64,000 nt of DNA from Rhizobium sp. Q54 (GCA_945861895.1 CAMAWF010000006.1:30199-94198); one strand, 5' to 3'. Counted from the stretch's first letter, positions 46,089 through 55,936 are shown. The notes: generated from the sequence alone by a model not told the origin. Numbers and translations are program-made.

Positions 46089-46571
46089 ATGAATAGAGGA
46101 TCAACCAAAACCATGCGGCGTTCCGCCAAACCCGCGCGCGGATCGGCAAAAAAGGCCGCGAAGACCACCAAGGCTGCCCGCCGCTCCGGCGCGGCGGCTG
46201 GCAAGAACGCGCGTGTGGCGCGGCCCAACGGCAAGGTTGCGGCGCGCAAGAGCGTTCGTGTGGGCAGCCCGGCCGGCAAGCTGGCGCGCAACACCGGTTC
46301 GGCCACCATCCGCGCCGCCAAGACTCCGCATATTCCGAGCCCGACCGTGCAGCCGCTTGCGGCGCATGAGATCCTTTTGAAAACCCACAAGTATCAGGTC
46401 GGCCAGACGGTTTACTTCACGTCCCCGAATTTCGGGCGCGCGGCCGCCAGCGGCAGCTACAAAGTCGTCAAACTGCTGCCCTCGGAGGGCGACGATTATC
46501 ATTACCGCATCAAGAGCTCCGGCGAGGCTTTCGAGCGTGTCGCCAAGGAAAGCCAGCTCGAGAACATCTGA
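46089..46571 (+). CDS. Histone-H1-like basic N-terminus with SH3-like C-terminal domain
   Basis: About 160 residues. Residues 1 to about 95 are Lys/Ala/Arg-rich low-complexity (RGSAKKAAKTTKAARRSGAA-type), like histone H1 C-terminal tails; the rest (KYQVGQTVYFTSPNFGRAA.. to YRIKSSGEAFERVAKESQLE) is the SH3-like domain shared with 44461. It likely binds DNA or RNA, by inference. The start is uncertain: GTG 46062, ATG 46089, or ATG 46113. Confidence 0.65.
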   Translation: MNRGSTKTMRRSAKPARGSAKKAAKTTKAARRSGAAAGKNARVARPNGKVAARKSVRVGSPAGKLARNTGSATIRAAKTPHIPSPTVQPLAAHEILLKTHKYQVGQTVYFTSPNFGRAAASGSYKVVKLLPSEGDDYHYRIKSSGEAFERVAKESQLENI

Positions 46572-46694
46572 TCGCGTTGCGTGCATTTGCGCGCGGATTT
46601 TGCGCGCGGATTTCGACCATCCTTTCGGCTATCATGCGGCCACACGCGCCGGTCGCTCTCCCCTTACGGCGCCCGCACAACAGGGGCGATAGCC

Positions 46695-47030
46695 ATGCCG
46701 ATCTACATCACCCAGGGCCGATACACCCGCGAAGCCATCAAGGGCATGATCGTCAAGCCGGAGGACCGCGCCGACGCCGTCTCGCGCGCGATGTCGAAGG
46801 CCGGCGGCCGCCTCATCGGCTATTACGTCACATTCGGTGAATACGATTTCTTGAGCATTTGCGAAGCGCCGGGCGACACCCAGATGATGGCGACCCTGCT
46901 TGCGGCCGCCAGCGGGGGCGGGGTGACGGATTTGCGCACCACCGTGGCGATGACCTCGACCGAGGCGACGGGGGCGTTCGCCGCGGCGGGCGACCTCGCG
47001 CCGGGCTTCAAATCGGCCGGCGGCGTGTGA
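46695..47030 (+). CDS. GYD-domain protein
   Basis: A 111-residue protein of the GYD family (MPIYITQGRYTREAIKGM, RLIGYYVTFGEYDFLSICEAPGD, ferredoxin-like fold). The function is unknown in general. ATG 46695 matches the usual N-terminus; the longer frame upstream is not supported. Confidence 0.87.
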   Translation: MPIYITQGRYTREAIKGMIVKPEDRADAVSRAMSKAGGRLIGYYVTFGEYDFLSICEAPGDTQMMATLLAAASGGGVTDLRTTVAMTSTEATGAFAAAGDLAPGFKSAGGV

Positions 47031-47173
47031 GCGCACAATCATCCCGCTTGCGCCAATTGGCCACGCAGTAAAGAATTGCAGTAATACCCGGCACAATGCC
47101 GGGAACGGCGGGGGAATAGACGGCACGCGCCAAGCGTTGTCGTACTCATAACAAAATGATTGGGAGGTCGCAC

Positions 47174-48151
47174 ATGCTCTACGTTTCGCGTGTTTCAGCA
47201 TTGATCTTGACCCTGCTGGCGCTGATGCTGCCGGCGTCGCAGGCACCCGCGCAGAGCTATCCAAATAAGAATGTCCGCATCGTTGTGCCGTTTGGCGCTG
47301 GCGGTCCGGCCGATATCTATGCCCGCGTGCTCGCGCAGCATCTTTCGGAGGCGCTCAAGCAATCCTTCGTTGTTGAAAATCGTCCTGGCGCCGGCTCGAT
47401 CATCGGCAGCGATGCGGTCGCCAAGTCCGACCCCGACGGTTACACGCTTTTGCTCATGTCGAACACGCATACGACCAACGAGTCGCTGATCCCGAACAAG
47501 CCGTTCCAGTTGATGCGCGACTTCGTGCCGGTGGCGACGATCAATTATTCCGACCTGCTGATGGTGATCCACCCGTCCGTGCCGGCCAAGGACCTCAAGG
47601 AATTCATCGCGCTGGCCAAGAAAGATTCCGGCAAGCTCAATTACGCATCGTCGGGGCCGGGCACGCCGTATCACATGGCCGGCGAATTGTTCAAAGCCAT
47701 GAGCGGCACCAACATCGTTCACGTGCCGCACAAGGGCTCGGGCGAGGCGCGCAACAGCGTGCTCGGCGGCCATGTGCAGATGATGTTCGACGCCATCACC
47801 ACCATGTCGGCGAATGCAAAAGCCGGTCAGGTGCGGGCGATTGCCACCACCGGCACCAAGCGTTCTTCGATCATGCCCGATGTGCCGACCGTGGCCGAGG
47901 CCGGCGTGCCGGGCTACGAGGCGACCATATGGCTCGGCGTCATGGCGCCGGCGAAAACGCCGAAGGACATCATCAAATTGCTCAACACCGAGATCAACAA
48001 GGTGATCAACCGGGCTGATATTCGCGAGGCCTGGGCCAAGCAGGGCGCGGTTCCGATGGTGATGACGCCCGAGCAGTTCGATGCCTACCTGAAAAAAGAC
48101 ATCGAAAAATGGGCGAATGTCGTGAAGGTGTCGGGCGCCAAAGCTCAATAA
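47174..48151 (+). CDS. Tripartite tricarboxylate transporter receptor (Bug family)
   Basis: A 325-residue Bug receptor with a signal peptide (cut near APAQSY). YPNKNVRIVVPFGAGGPADI, VENRPGAGSIIGSDAV and DPDGYTLLLMSNTHTTN are typical. Second orphan receptor here; no TctAB genes in the window. GGGAGG precedes ATG 47174. Confidence 0.92.
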   Translation: MLYVSRVSALILTLLALMLPASQAPAQSYPNKNVRIVVPFGAGGPADIYARVLAQHLSEALKQSFVVENRPGAGSIIGSDAVAKSDPDGYTLLLMSNTHTTNESLIPNKPFQLMRDFVPVATINYSDLLMVIHPSVPAKDLKEFIALAKKDSGKLNYASSGPGTPYHMAGELFKAMSGTNIVHVPHKGSGEARNSVLGGHVQMMFDAITTMSANAKAGQVRAIATTGTKRSSIMPDVPTVAEAGVPGYEATIWLGVMAPAKTPKDIIKLLNTEINKVINRADIREAWAKQGAVPMVMTPEQFDAYLKKDIEKWANVVKVSGAKAQ

Positions 48152-48187
48152 GGCAACGCTTATTGAGGGCGCGACAATCGGAGGCTT

Positions 48188-49114
48188 ATGCCGCTGTTCG
48201 ATGCATCATGGCTGACCGCGTTGGGCGCGGCGACCCCGGTCGCCGTGCCGGCGTGGCTTGCCGGCGCATTGGCGGCAGTCTTCGTCGTGGTTTGCGTGCT
48301 CGCGCTCCGCCGCTCAGGGCGCGCCACGGGCGCGCTATTGCGCTATGCGGTGGTGATCCTGGGCGCATTGATCGCCGGGAGTTTTCTCGACCGTACAATT
48401 TGGCCCGATCACGCGGCCGCACGCCGCGCGCTCGATGCACGCGGCGCCGAATTGACCGCCCGCGCCTTGGCGCCGGGCTCCGCGCTCGCCTGCCTCGATT
48501 CCGGGGCCGGCGAGGCGGTCGAGCTTGCATGCGAAAAAGCGGTTTTCGCGCGGCCGGAGGCTGCCGCAGCGGCCGTAGCCTATGTTACGGCGCGCCTCGC
48601 GTTGCTCCACGACGGGCTCGATCTGGTAAGCCGCGGCGACAGCGCCTATGAGAACGCGCTTGCGGGCCTGCGCCGCGCCATCGAACTCGACCGCTACGGC
48701 ATTGCCGCGCATGTGCTGGCGACGCGCGACGGCTGCACGCCGGATGGCTGCCCGGCGTTCGCTCTGTTGCGCGACCCAAGCGCGCTCAAGGCCAATTTGA
48801 AGGCGCGCGCATTCGACAATTACGTCGCCCATCATGCCGCCGCGTGGACGGAAACGCCCGCTCCTGCGGCAGCACCCCCTGCCGTGCCGGTGGCGTCGGC
48901 GCCCGCCGTTCCCGCGCCGGCAGCAAGCGCCGCGGCGAGCCGTTTCGATTTCCCCTCCGCGGCCTCGATCCCGCCGGTGAGCATCATGAACGCCGAGCCG
49001 AAAGAGGCGCCCGCGCAAGCACCCACGGCATCGGCCGCGCCCGGCAAGCCGCCGGCCCCGCCCGTGCCGCCCCGCCGCCAACAAAACCAGGCGGCCGTGC
49101 CGCCGGCACGCTAG
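48188..49114 (+). CDS. Hypothetical membrane-anchored protein, Ala/Pro-rich tail
   Basis: A 308-residue protein with two N-terminal helices (about residues 20-40 and 50-67), a soluble region (about 70-220) with cysteine pairs (LACLDSGAGEAVELACEK and DGCTPDGCPAF), and an Ala/Pro-rich low-complexity tail (from about 225). No family recognised. It starts 36 bp after the Bug receptor and ends 27 bp before MccA. Confidence 0.75.
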   Translation: MPLFDASWLTALGAATPVAVPAWLAGALAAVFVVVCVLALRRSGRATGALLRYAVVILGALIAGSFLDRTIWPDHAAARRALDARGAELTARALAPGSALACLDSGAGEAVELACEKAVFARPEAAAAAVAYVTARLALLHDGLDLVSRGDSAYENALAGLRRAIELDRYGIAAHVLATRDGCTPDGCPAFALLRDPSALKANLKARAFDNYVAHHAAAWTETPAPAAAPPAVPVASAPAVPAPAASAAASRFDFPSAASIPPVSIMNAEPKEAPAQAPTASAAPGKPPAPPVPPRRQQNQAAVPPAR

Positions 49115-49141
49115 TATCGCCGCCCCAGCGCGGCGCTTTAC

Positions 49142-51112
49142 ATGTTCACATCCGTCCTCATCGCCAATCGCGGCGAGATTGCCTGCCGGATTGTCCGCAC
49201 CGCCAAGCGGATGGGGATGCGCACCATCGCGGTCTATTCGCAGGCGGATGTCAACGCCTTGCATGTGCGGCTTGCGGATGAGGCGCATCCGATCGGCCCC
49301 GCGCCGGCGGCGGAAAGCTATCTCGTCATCGAGAAGCTGATTGCGGCCGCGAAGAAATCCGGCGCGCAATGCATCCATCCGGGTTACGGCTTTTTGTCGG
49401 AGAACGCCACGTTTGCGGAAGGCTGCGCGGCCGCCGGCATAGTCTTTGTCGGACCTCCGCCGGAAGCAATCCGGGCGATGGGCCTCAAGGACCGCGCCAA
49501 GGCGCTGATGCAGAAGGCCGGCGTGCCGGTCGTGCCGGGCTATCACGGCGAACGACAAGAGCCGGCATTCCTCAAACAGAAGGCCTACGAGACCGGCTAT
49601 CCGCTGCTGATCAAGGCGGTTGCCGGCGGCGGCGGCAAAGGCATGCGGCGCGTGGACAAGCACGTGGAGTTCGACGCCGCGCTGGAAGCCGCAAAGCGCG
49701 AGGCGAAGTCCGCGTTCGGCGACGAGCGCGTGCTGCTGGAAAAATTTATCGCGGCGCCGCGCCATATCGAAATGCAGATTTTTGCCGATACGCACGGCAA
49801 CGCCATTCATCTGCATGAGCGCGATTGCTCGCTCCAGCGCCGGCATCAGAAAGTAATCGAGGAAGCGCCCGCGCCGGGCATGACGGCCGCGTTGCGCGAG
49901 GCGATGGGGACGGCGGCGGTGGCTGCCGCCAAGGCGGCCGGCTATGCCGGGGCCGGCACCATCGAATTCATCGCCGATGGCGTAGGCGGGCTCAAAGCAG
50001 GCGGCTTCTGGTTCATGGAAATGAACACGCGGCTGCAGGTCGAGCATCCGGTGACCGAGGCGATCACCGGCCTCGATCTGGTGGAATGGCAATTCCGCGT
50101 GGCGGCGGGCGACAAGCTTCCGCTCGCGCAAGATCAAATTCCGCTCAACGGCCACGCGGCCGAAGCGCGCATTTATGCCGAAGATCCCGAACGTGGATTC
50201 CTGCCATCGACCGGCACGCTGGTGGCGCTGGAGTTGCCGCGCGGCGAGGGCATCCGCGTCGATACCGGAGTGGAGGCGGGCGCGGCGGTCACGCCGTTTT
50301 ACGATCCGCTCATCGCCAAGGTGATCGCCCACGGCAAGACGCGTGAGCAGGCGCTCGAACGCCTGGCCGGCGCGCTCGATCGCACCGTCGCACTCGGACC
50401 GCGCAGCAATGTCGGGTTCCTTGCCGCGCTCGTGCGCGCTGAAGAATTCCGCCGCGGCGACTTCGACACCGGGTTCATTGGGCGCAATCTCGCTGCACTC
50501 GGCGCCGTGCCGCAGCCGCTCGACAAGGCGGCGGTGGCGCTTGGTGCGGCCAAGCTCCATGCCCGCGAAGCGTCGCGGATCGCTTCCCTCGTGGAGCCGG
50601 AGCCGGATCAGCCGCCTTCACCCTGGGCCGCGGCCGACGGTTATCAGCTTGCGGGGGCGCGCACGCTCGCGCTGCCGGTGACGGCGGATGGCGAAATTGC
50701 GATCGCGCAAGTGATCTATGACAGCGCCGGTCTGGCCGTGACGGTGGATGGCGTTGCTGTCGCCACCGGCGCCATTGCCGTCGAGACGGCCGATGAAGTG
50801 TTCGTGCTGCACCGGGGACGCCAGACCAAGGTCGCCCCCAGGGATTTTTCCGCGCTCGATGCCGGACAGGAAGCGGGCGGCGGCGTCATCCGCGCCCCGA
50901 TGCACGGCAAGGTTCTGGAGATTCTTGTGGAACATGGCGCCCGCGTCGCCAAAGGTCAGCGTCTGGCCATTATCGAAGCCATGAAGATGGAGCATTCTCT
51001 GGTCGCGCCGCTGGCGGGTATCGTCGGCGAGATCGCGGTCGCCAAGAATGGGCAGGTCGTCGAGGGCGCCAGGATCATGGTGATCGAAGCGGACGAAACT
51101 GCGCGCGAATAG
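49142..51112 (+). CDS. Methylcrotonyl-CoA carboxylase, biotin carboxylase/carrier (alpha) subunit
   Basis: A 656-residue protein with BC domain (MFTSVLIANRGEIACRIV, IKAVAGGGGKGMRRV, EMNTRLQVEHPVTEAITG) and a biotinyl domain near the C-terminus (EAMKMEH). Length and context with MccB fit MccA (3-methylcrotonyl-CoA). Compared with PccA (22993), the linker differs. Acetyl/geranyl-CoA carboxylase remains possible. Confidence 0.9.
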   Translation: MFTSVLIANRGEIACRIVRTAKRMGMRTIAVYSQADVNALHVRLADEAHPIGPAPAAESYLVIEKLIAAAKKSGAQCIHPGYGFLSENATFAEGCAAAGIVFVGPPPEAIRAMGLKDRAKALMQKAGVPVVPGYHGERQEPAFLKQKAYETGYPLLIKAVAGGGGKGMRRVDKHVEFDAALEAAKREAKSAFGDERVLLEKFIAAPRHIEMQIFADTHGNAIHLHERDCSLQRRHQKVIEEAPAPGMTAALREAMGTAAVAAAKAAGYAGAGTIEFIADGVGGLKAGGFWFMEMNTRLQVEHPVTEAITGLDLVEWQFRVAAGDKLPLAQDQIPLNGHAAEARIYAEDPERGFLPSTGTLVALELPRGEGIRVDTGVEAGAAVTPFYDPLIAKVIAHGKTREQALERLAGALDRTVALGPRSNVGFLAALVRAEEFRRGDFDTGFIGRNLAALGAVPQPLDKAAVALGAAKLHAREASRIASLVEPEPDQPPSPWAAADGYQLAGARTLALPVTADGEIAIAQVIYDSAGLAVTVDGVAVATGAIAVETADEVFVLHRGRQTKVAPRDFSALDAGQEAGGGVIRAPMHGKVLEILVEHGARVAKGQRLAIIEAMKMEHSLVAPLAGIVGEIAVAKNGQVVEGARIMVIEADETARE

Positions 51113-51139
51113 ACTAAGCGTTCACGAGAATAGAAAAAT

Positions 51140-51577
51140 ATGCCGCTGCATCTCATCAAGCTTTCGGTCGGAACGGATTCAGTCGAGGACCTGGAAGACT
51201 GGATCAAGCAGAAACTGAAAGCTCAAAAAAAAGCCGGCAAGAAACCCGAACGCATCCACACGACGCGCATGGTGCCCAAGCGCGCGGATGAGCTGCTCGA
51301 CGGCGGCTCGATCTATTGGGTCATCAAAGGCCAGATCATGTGCCGCTCAAAGCTGCTGGCCATCCGCCCGTTCCGGGACAAGGACGGCATCGGCCGCTGC
51401 CGGCTGGTGCTCGATCCAAAATGCGTACTGGTTGAGCCGCGCCCGTTCCGCGCGTTTCAGGGCTGGCGCTATCTCAGCCCCATGGACGCGCCGCGCGATC
51501 TCGACCGCGCAGCGCCCGGCGCCGCCAAGATGCCGGAGCCGATGCGGCGCGAATTGCGGGAGTTGGGGTTGCTTTAG
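51140..51577 (+). CDS. DUF1489-family protein
   Basis: A 145-residue protein of DUF1489 (MPLHLIKLSVGTDSVEDLEDW, TRMVPKRADELLDGGSIYWVIKG, GWRYLSPMDAPRDL). Conserved in alphaproteobacteria; function unknown. It follows MccA by 27 bp. Confidence 0.9.
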   Translation: MPLHLIKLSVGTDSVEDLEDWIKQKLKAQKKAGKKPERIHTTRMVPKRADELLDGGSIYWVIKGQIMCRSKLLAIRPFRDKDGIGRCRLVLDPKCVLVEPRPFRAFQGWRYLSPMDAPRDLDRAAPGAAKMPEPMRRELRELGLL

Positions 51578-51579
51578 AG

Positions 51580-51705
51580 TTCGATCGGTTCCGGTTGAAT
51601 CAGAGCATGGCTCCAGCTTTTTGTTTGAGCATGGCCTTGTCCGGAAACCGGTTCCCACCCCCGATCAAGACCGGGGCAGGCCTTTTCGGGATCATGCCCT
51701 AAAGA
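51580..51705. repeat. Interspersed repeat (family C)
   Basis: GTTCGATCGGTTCCGGTTGA..., GAGCATGG and CCGGAAACCGGTT stretches, plus TTTTCGGGATCATGC; a pattern common between genes in Rhizobiales. A related piece lies at 53135-53175 at the other end of the FAD oxidase gene, so the gene is bracketed by repeat copies. Confidence 0.5.
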
Positions 51706-51815
51706 TTTTTTTCTTGGTAACGCAACCGGAAGGCCCTTTGATCCGTAACTTGCTCAGGGAACGGGCGCCGGCCGATCTGCCCAAAATCAACGGGGCCAAC
51801 GGGGGGACAACCACC

Positions 51816-53135
51816 ATGTCAAGCTTTCACGGCATATTTCAGAATGAGGGCCGCAGTTTCAGCAATTGGGGATTGCACCGTTCGACTAAGCCGGCCGTCT
51901 ATGTCGAGCCGATCAGCTACGCCGATGTGCAGGCGGTGGTCGCCGATTCCGAACGCTTCCCCACACCTGTTAGTCCGGTTGGTTCGCTGGCGTCGGTGAC
52001 ATCGACCATCGTCAACGATGGCGGAACGATGCTGTGCACGCGCAAGCTCGACGACGTTATCGGCCTTGAGCGTGATGGCATCGGGCGCCAGGTCGTCCGC
52101 GTGCAAGCGGGCTGCCGGCTCAAAAAGCTCAATATGTGGCTGCAAGCGCACGGTGTGGAGGTTGCGTTCCAGGCCGAGATTGGGGAAGCAACCGTCGGCT
52201 CGGTCGCGGTTGGCGATACCAAAGAATCGTCGCTTGACGGTCCGGGCTATTTTTCCGCCCATGTCACGGCGCTCACTTACGTGAACGAAAAGGGGGAAAT
52301 CTGCACGCTTTCCGATCATGCGGATGGCGCGACGTTTCACGAATTCAAGTGTTCATTCGGCCTGGCGGGCATTGTCGTCGAGTGCCAAGTCGAAGTGCGT
52401 CCGGCGACGCTGTGCAAGTCGGATGTATCGCTTGCGGCATTTCCCTCGCCGGAAGAGCTTGCCGCCGGAATCCTTCGTGCGCACGAGGAGTGCGATGCCG
52501 TGCTTGCGATCGTATTTCTGCATCAGCTTGCGAGTTTTTTCGACCAGCGCCATAAGGCCGGCCCCGGAGCGACGACGCCTGCGGCCTCGCAACCCGCTTG
52601 TGAAGATTTTCGCCTCGCAAAGCGGCTCGCCATCCAGCATGGATTCGAGGGCGTCGAGGTGCCGCAACCTAAAGGGCTCATTTACTCGCGCGCAGATTTC
52701 GTCAACGAATATTGGCGGCCGACGGCGGATGAGCGCCGCCTCGATTTTCAGTATTACGAACACGACTTGAGCCAGTTCACCCGCGTCATCGTCGAAACGT
52801 ATAATTTCACCATGGCGTTCCAGAAAGAAACCGGATACGCGCCGAACGGCTGGGCGACCTATTTTGTCAATCGGCTGGACAAGGCAAAGAAACCATTCGG
52901 GCTGTATTCCAGCGGGCCCGGCGTATCGTTCTCGTTCGATCCGTTCTGCTCGAATCCGGCCGAACCGCGCTGGCATCGCTTTTCGCAAGCCTACAACAAG
53001 CTCGCCATTAAAACGCTGGGTGGGAACGCTTCGCCGATCCAGACTCAATGGCTGGAGAAGGGCGAGGTCAAGATTCCAAAAAAGCTGGCGCGGCCGCGAT
53101 TTACCACCGCGTATTATCAGCAGTTTGTTAGCTAG
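51816..53135 (+). CDS. FAD-binding oxidoreductase (PCMH-type, GULO/aldonolactone oxidase-like)
   Basis: A 439-residue protein with an N-terminal FAD-binding PCMH domain (VEPISYADVQAVVADSERFP, PVGSLASVTSTIVNDGGTML, and GEATVGSVAVGDTKES) and a C-terminal substrate domain (FSFDPFC..., RWHRFSQAYN). No covalent-FAD histidine is obvious in the usual place. The substrate is unknown, possibly a sugar lactone or alcohol. ATG 51816 follows GGGGGGACAACC; the upstream frame overlaps DUF1489 and the repeat. Confidence 0.78.
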   Translation: MSSFHGIFQNEGRSFSNWGLHRSTKPAVYVEPISYADVQAVVADSERFPTPVSPVGSLASVTSTIVNDGGTMLCTRKLDDVIGLERDGIGRQVVRVQAGCRLKKLNMWLQAHGVEVAFQAEIGEATVGSVAVGDTKESSLDGPGYFSAHVTALTYVNEKGEICTLSDHADGATFHEFKCSFGLAGIVVECQVEVRPATLCKSDVSLAAFPSPEELAAGILRAHEECDAVLAIVFLHQLASFFDQRHKAGPGATTPAASQPACEDFRLAKRLAIQHGFEGVEVPQPKGLIYSRADFVNEYWRPTADERRLDFQYYEHDLSQFTRVIVETYNFTMAFQKETGYAPNGWATYFVNRLDKAKKPFGLYSSGPGVSFSFDPFCSNPAEPRWHRFSQAYNKLAIKTLGGNASPIQTQWLEKGEVKIPKKLARPRFTTAYYQQFVS

Positions 53136-53175
53136 AGCATGATCCCCGATTTAATCGGAGCCGGTCAGACTCTAG
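53135..53175. repeat. Interspersed repeat fragment (family C)
   Basis: AGAGCATGATCCCCGATTTA and TCGGAGCCGGTCAG match the same sort of repeat as 51580-51705 in opposite orientation. It overlaps the end of panC. Confidence 0.45.
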
Positions 53176-54023
53176 ATGCCGATATTGTCGATCAGCCGCG
53201 TGCGGCCGATTTTGGCGGCGACCAGCAGACGCACCGGGCCGTCGGCGATGGAGGCGATGGGCGCAAGCGTTTCGGCGTGGCGGGCTTCGAGATAATCGAG
53301 AATAAATCCGGCGAGATCGATTTGCCGCCGTCCAACGTCAAGCGCGTCCGCAATCTTCTCGCCGTTCTTGATGCGTGCAGCAGTCGCCTTGAGCACACGG
53401 TAGAGCAATGGCGCGTTCGCGCGTTCGCCTGGCGTTAGATACGCGTTGCGCGAGGACAGCGCGAGCCCGTCCTTCTCGCGCAGCGTCGGTACCCCGATCA
53501 CTTTCACCGCCAGATCGAGATCCTTGGCCAGTTGAGTCACGACGCGCAACTGCTGATAATCCTTCTGGCCGAACAGCGCGATATCCGGCCGGCATTGGGC
53601 AAACAGCTTGCCGACCACGGTGGCCACGCCGCCGAAGAAATGCGGGCGGAACTTGTCTTCGAGCCCGGCCTTCGCCGGTCCTTCCGGCGCGATCCGGGTG
53701 GCAAAGCCCTCCGGATACATGACCTGCGCGGACGGCGCCCAGATCAGATCGACTTTGGTCTCCGTGAGCGCCTTGATGTCTGCGCCCCAGCTACGCGGAT
53801 ATGTTCCGAAATCCTCGTTCGGCGCGAACTGGGCAGGATTAACGAATATCGACACCACCACCCGGTCGGCACGGCGGCGGGCCAGCCGCACCAGGGCCAG
53901 GTGCCCGGCATGCAGCGCGCCCATGGTGGGGACCAGGGCGACGGTGTCCCCGGCATCCCGGTATGGTTCCAGCGCGCGGCGCAGCCCCGGCAGCGTCCGC
54001 ACGATGCGTGGTCGACGCGCCAT
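53172..54023 (-). CDS. panC: Pantothenate synthetase
   Basis: A 283-residue PanC: HIGH-type motif in [45 protein letters not shown] and [10 protein letters not shown]. It joins pantoate and beta-alanine with ATP to give pantothenate, for CoA. Start ATG 54023 fits. panB and panD are not in the window. Confidence 0.95.
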   Translation of the reverse strand: MARRPRIVRTLPGLRRALEPYRDAGDTVALVPTMGALHAGHLALVRLARRRADRVVVSIFVNPAQFAPNEDFGTYPRSWGADIKALTETKVDLIWAPSAQVMYPEGFATRIAPEGPAKAGLEDKFRPHFFGGVATVVGKLFAQCRPDIALFGQKDYQQLRVVTQLAKDLDLAVKVIGVPTLREKDGLALSSRNAYLTPGERANAPLLYRVLKATAARIKNGEKIADALDVGRRQIDLAGFILDYLEARHAETLAPIASIADGPVRLLVAAKIGRTRLIDNIGI

Positions 54024-54178
54024 TGTTTTTGCCGTGTCCGAGGATCGTCATAAAACGCCGGTAGAACCTAGCAAAACAGGGCATTACCCGCCACGCCCGG
54101 ATTCATGATTAAATGGGCTTAAACTTGACCAACCCCCCGGGAACAATAGAGAATTGGCGCTCGGAAGGTTAAGCGGCC

Positions 54179-55102
54179 ATGGCGCTCGCAACAATCAACA
54201 ACGAAAAACCGCTCTCGGCGCACGTCGTCGTGCTCGGCAATGAGAAGGGCGGCTCCGGCAAATCCACGACTGCGCTCCACATCGCGGTCGCGCTGCTCAA
54301 GGCCGGCCAGCGCGTCGCGACAATCGATCTCGACGCCCGGCAAAAAAGCTTCACCCATTACATCGAGAACCGCCGCGCTTGGGGCGAGCGCGCGCGCGTC
54401 AAGCTCGAGCTGCCCACGCATTATTGCGTGACGCGCGGTGAGAGCGTTTCGCTCGACGCCAACGAAGCAAAAGAATTTGCCAGCTTTTCCGCGGCGATCA
54501 GCGCGGTCGAACATACCCATGACGTGGTGGTGATCGACTCGCCCGGCAACGACACCTATTTGATGCGGCTCGCCCATTCGATGGCCGATACGCTGGTCAC
54601 CCCGCTCAACGACAGTTTCGTCGACTTCGATGTGCTTGGCCAACTCGACCACGCCACATTCGCCGTGACCGGCGAAAGCCACTATGCCGAGATGGTGCGT
54701 GAAGCGCGCCGGCAGCGCCGGCTGGTCGATGGCTGCCTGACCGACTGGGTGGTGGTGCGCAACCGGCTGTCGATGCTCAATTCGCGCAACAAGAAATTGG
54801 TCGGCGACGGCCTGACCGAATTGTCGAAGCGCATGAGCTTCCGCAATGTCGATGGATTCGCCGAACGCATGGTCTATCGCGAATTCTTCCCGCGCGGGCT
54901 CACCGCCCTCGACGATCTCGACGAGACCGTGCTCGGCACCAAGCCGAGCCTTTCGCATATCACCGCGCGCGAGGAGGTGGTAACGCTACTTAATGCGTTG
55001 AATTTGCCGCTCTCCGAAAACGGCAAGCGCCGCGCCGCCGCGCGCGCCGAATGGTACTCGGTCATGAACCAGCCGCTGCAGGTCCACGACGTCATTGCCT
55101 GA
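54179..55102 (+). CDS. mipZ: Division-plane positioning ATPase MipZ
   Basis: A 307-residue ParA-like ATPase: deviant Walker A GNEKGGSGKST (20-30), TIDLDARQKSFTHYIENR and DVVVIDSPGNDTYLMRLAH. MipZ forms a gradient from the ParB-bound poles and blocks FtsZ, placing the septum at mid-cell. Start ATG 54179 after GGAAGG. Confidence 0.95.
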   Translation: MALATINNEKPLSAHVVVLGNEKGGSGKSTTALHIAVALLKAGQRVATIDLDARQKSFTHYIENRRAWGERARVKLELPTHYCVTRGESVSLDANEAKEFASFSAAISAVEHTHDVVVIDSPGNDTYLMRLAHSMADTLVTPLNDSFVDFDVLGQLDHATFAVTGESHYAEMVREARRQRRLVDGCLTDWVVVRNRLSMLNSRNKKLVGDGLTELSKRMSFRNVDGFAERMVYREFFPRGLTALDDLDETVLGTKPSLSHITAREEVVTLLNALNLPLSENGKRRAAARAEWYSVMNQPLQVHDVIA

Positions 55103-55193
55103 GCCGGCGGGGCCATTTATATCCCCATTGCACCATCCGCACGATGTGGCCACCTTATAGCGGGGCGGAACGCCGCTCCCAGATGGGGCCCGA

Positions 55194-55934
55194 ATGAGCA
55201 AGGACCGCTCCGAAGCAACGCCAGCACCGGCAAGCGGCCGCAGCGAGCCGGCAGCCGCCCCGCCGCGGCCGGAGGTTGCCGCGTTCCTTGAGCGCGTGCG
55301 CTCGCTAGGGCCCGCCACCGCAAGCGGCCGGCGCGGCCGGCTGGTGTTCGCGCTCGATGCCACCATGAGCCGGCAGCCGACCTGGGACAGCGCCTGCGCG
55401 CTGCAAGCCGAGATGTTCCGCGAGGCGGCGGCGGCCGGGGGATTGGATATTCAACTGATCTATTTTCGCGGTTTGAACGAGTGCCGGGCCTCGGGCTGGG
55501 TCTCGCAGAGCGAACGCCTGGCCGAATTGATGTCGCGCATCGATTGCCGCGGCGGCCACACCCAGATCGGTAAAGTATTGAGCCACACGCAGAATGAAAG
55601 CGCGAAACAGAAAGTGCAGGCTCTGGTATTCGTCGGCGACGCCATGGAAGAGGCCGTCGACGATTTGTGCGTGGCGGCGGGGAAACTCGGCCTGCTCGGC
55701 ATTCCGGTTTTCATGTTTCAGGAAGGCGATGATGCGGTGGCGGAAAGCGCATACCGCGAGATCGCGCGGCTGACGCATGGCGCCTATTGCCGGTTCGACA
55801 CCGGCGCAGCGCATGAGCTGGGCGAACTGCTGCGCGCGGTGGCGGCCTATGCCGCCGGCGGCATGAAAGCGCTGGCCGATCTCTCCGCACGCCGCGGCAG
55901 CGGTGCGCGCAAATTGCTGGCGCAGCTCAAATAA
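55194..55934 (+). CDS. Cytoplasmic VWA-like protein
   Basis: A 246-residue protein with a VWA-type Rossmann domain: RLVFALDATMSRQPTWD (MIDAS-like DxTxS), GLDIQLIYFRGLNECRAS, and ALVFVGDAMEEAVDDLCVAAGKLG. No signal peptide. The J-domain protein starts 3 bp later, so both genes are coupled and probably function together, by inference in protein quality control. Confidence 0.8.
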   Translation: MSKDRSEATPAPASGRSEPAAAPPRPEVAAFLERVRSLGPATASGRRGRLVFALDATMSRQPTWDSACALQAEMFREAAAAGGLDIQLIYFRGLNECRASGWVSQSERLAELMSRIDCRGGHTQIGKVLSHTQNESAKQKVQALVFVGDAMEEAVDDLCVAAGKLGLLGIPVFMFQEGDDAVAESAYREIARLTHGAYCRFDTGAAHELGELLRAVAAYAAGGMKALADLSARRGSGARKLLAQLK

Positions 55935-55936
55935 CC

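Noticed and set aside
46062..46090. GTG start at 46062 for the histone-like protein
   Set aside because: It adds a cysteine-containing segment not expected in a basic tail, and no ribosome site precedes it; ATG 46089 or 46113 is more likely.
47031..47173. Small minus-strand frames between GYD protein and Bug receptor
   Set aside because: Short, with no good start or ribosome site, and no similarity to known small proteins.
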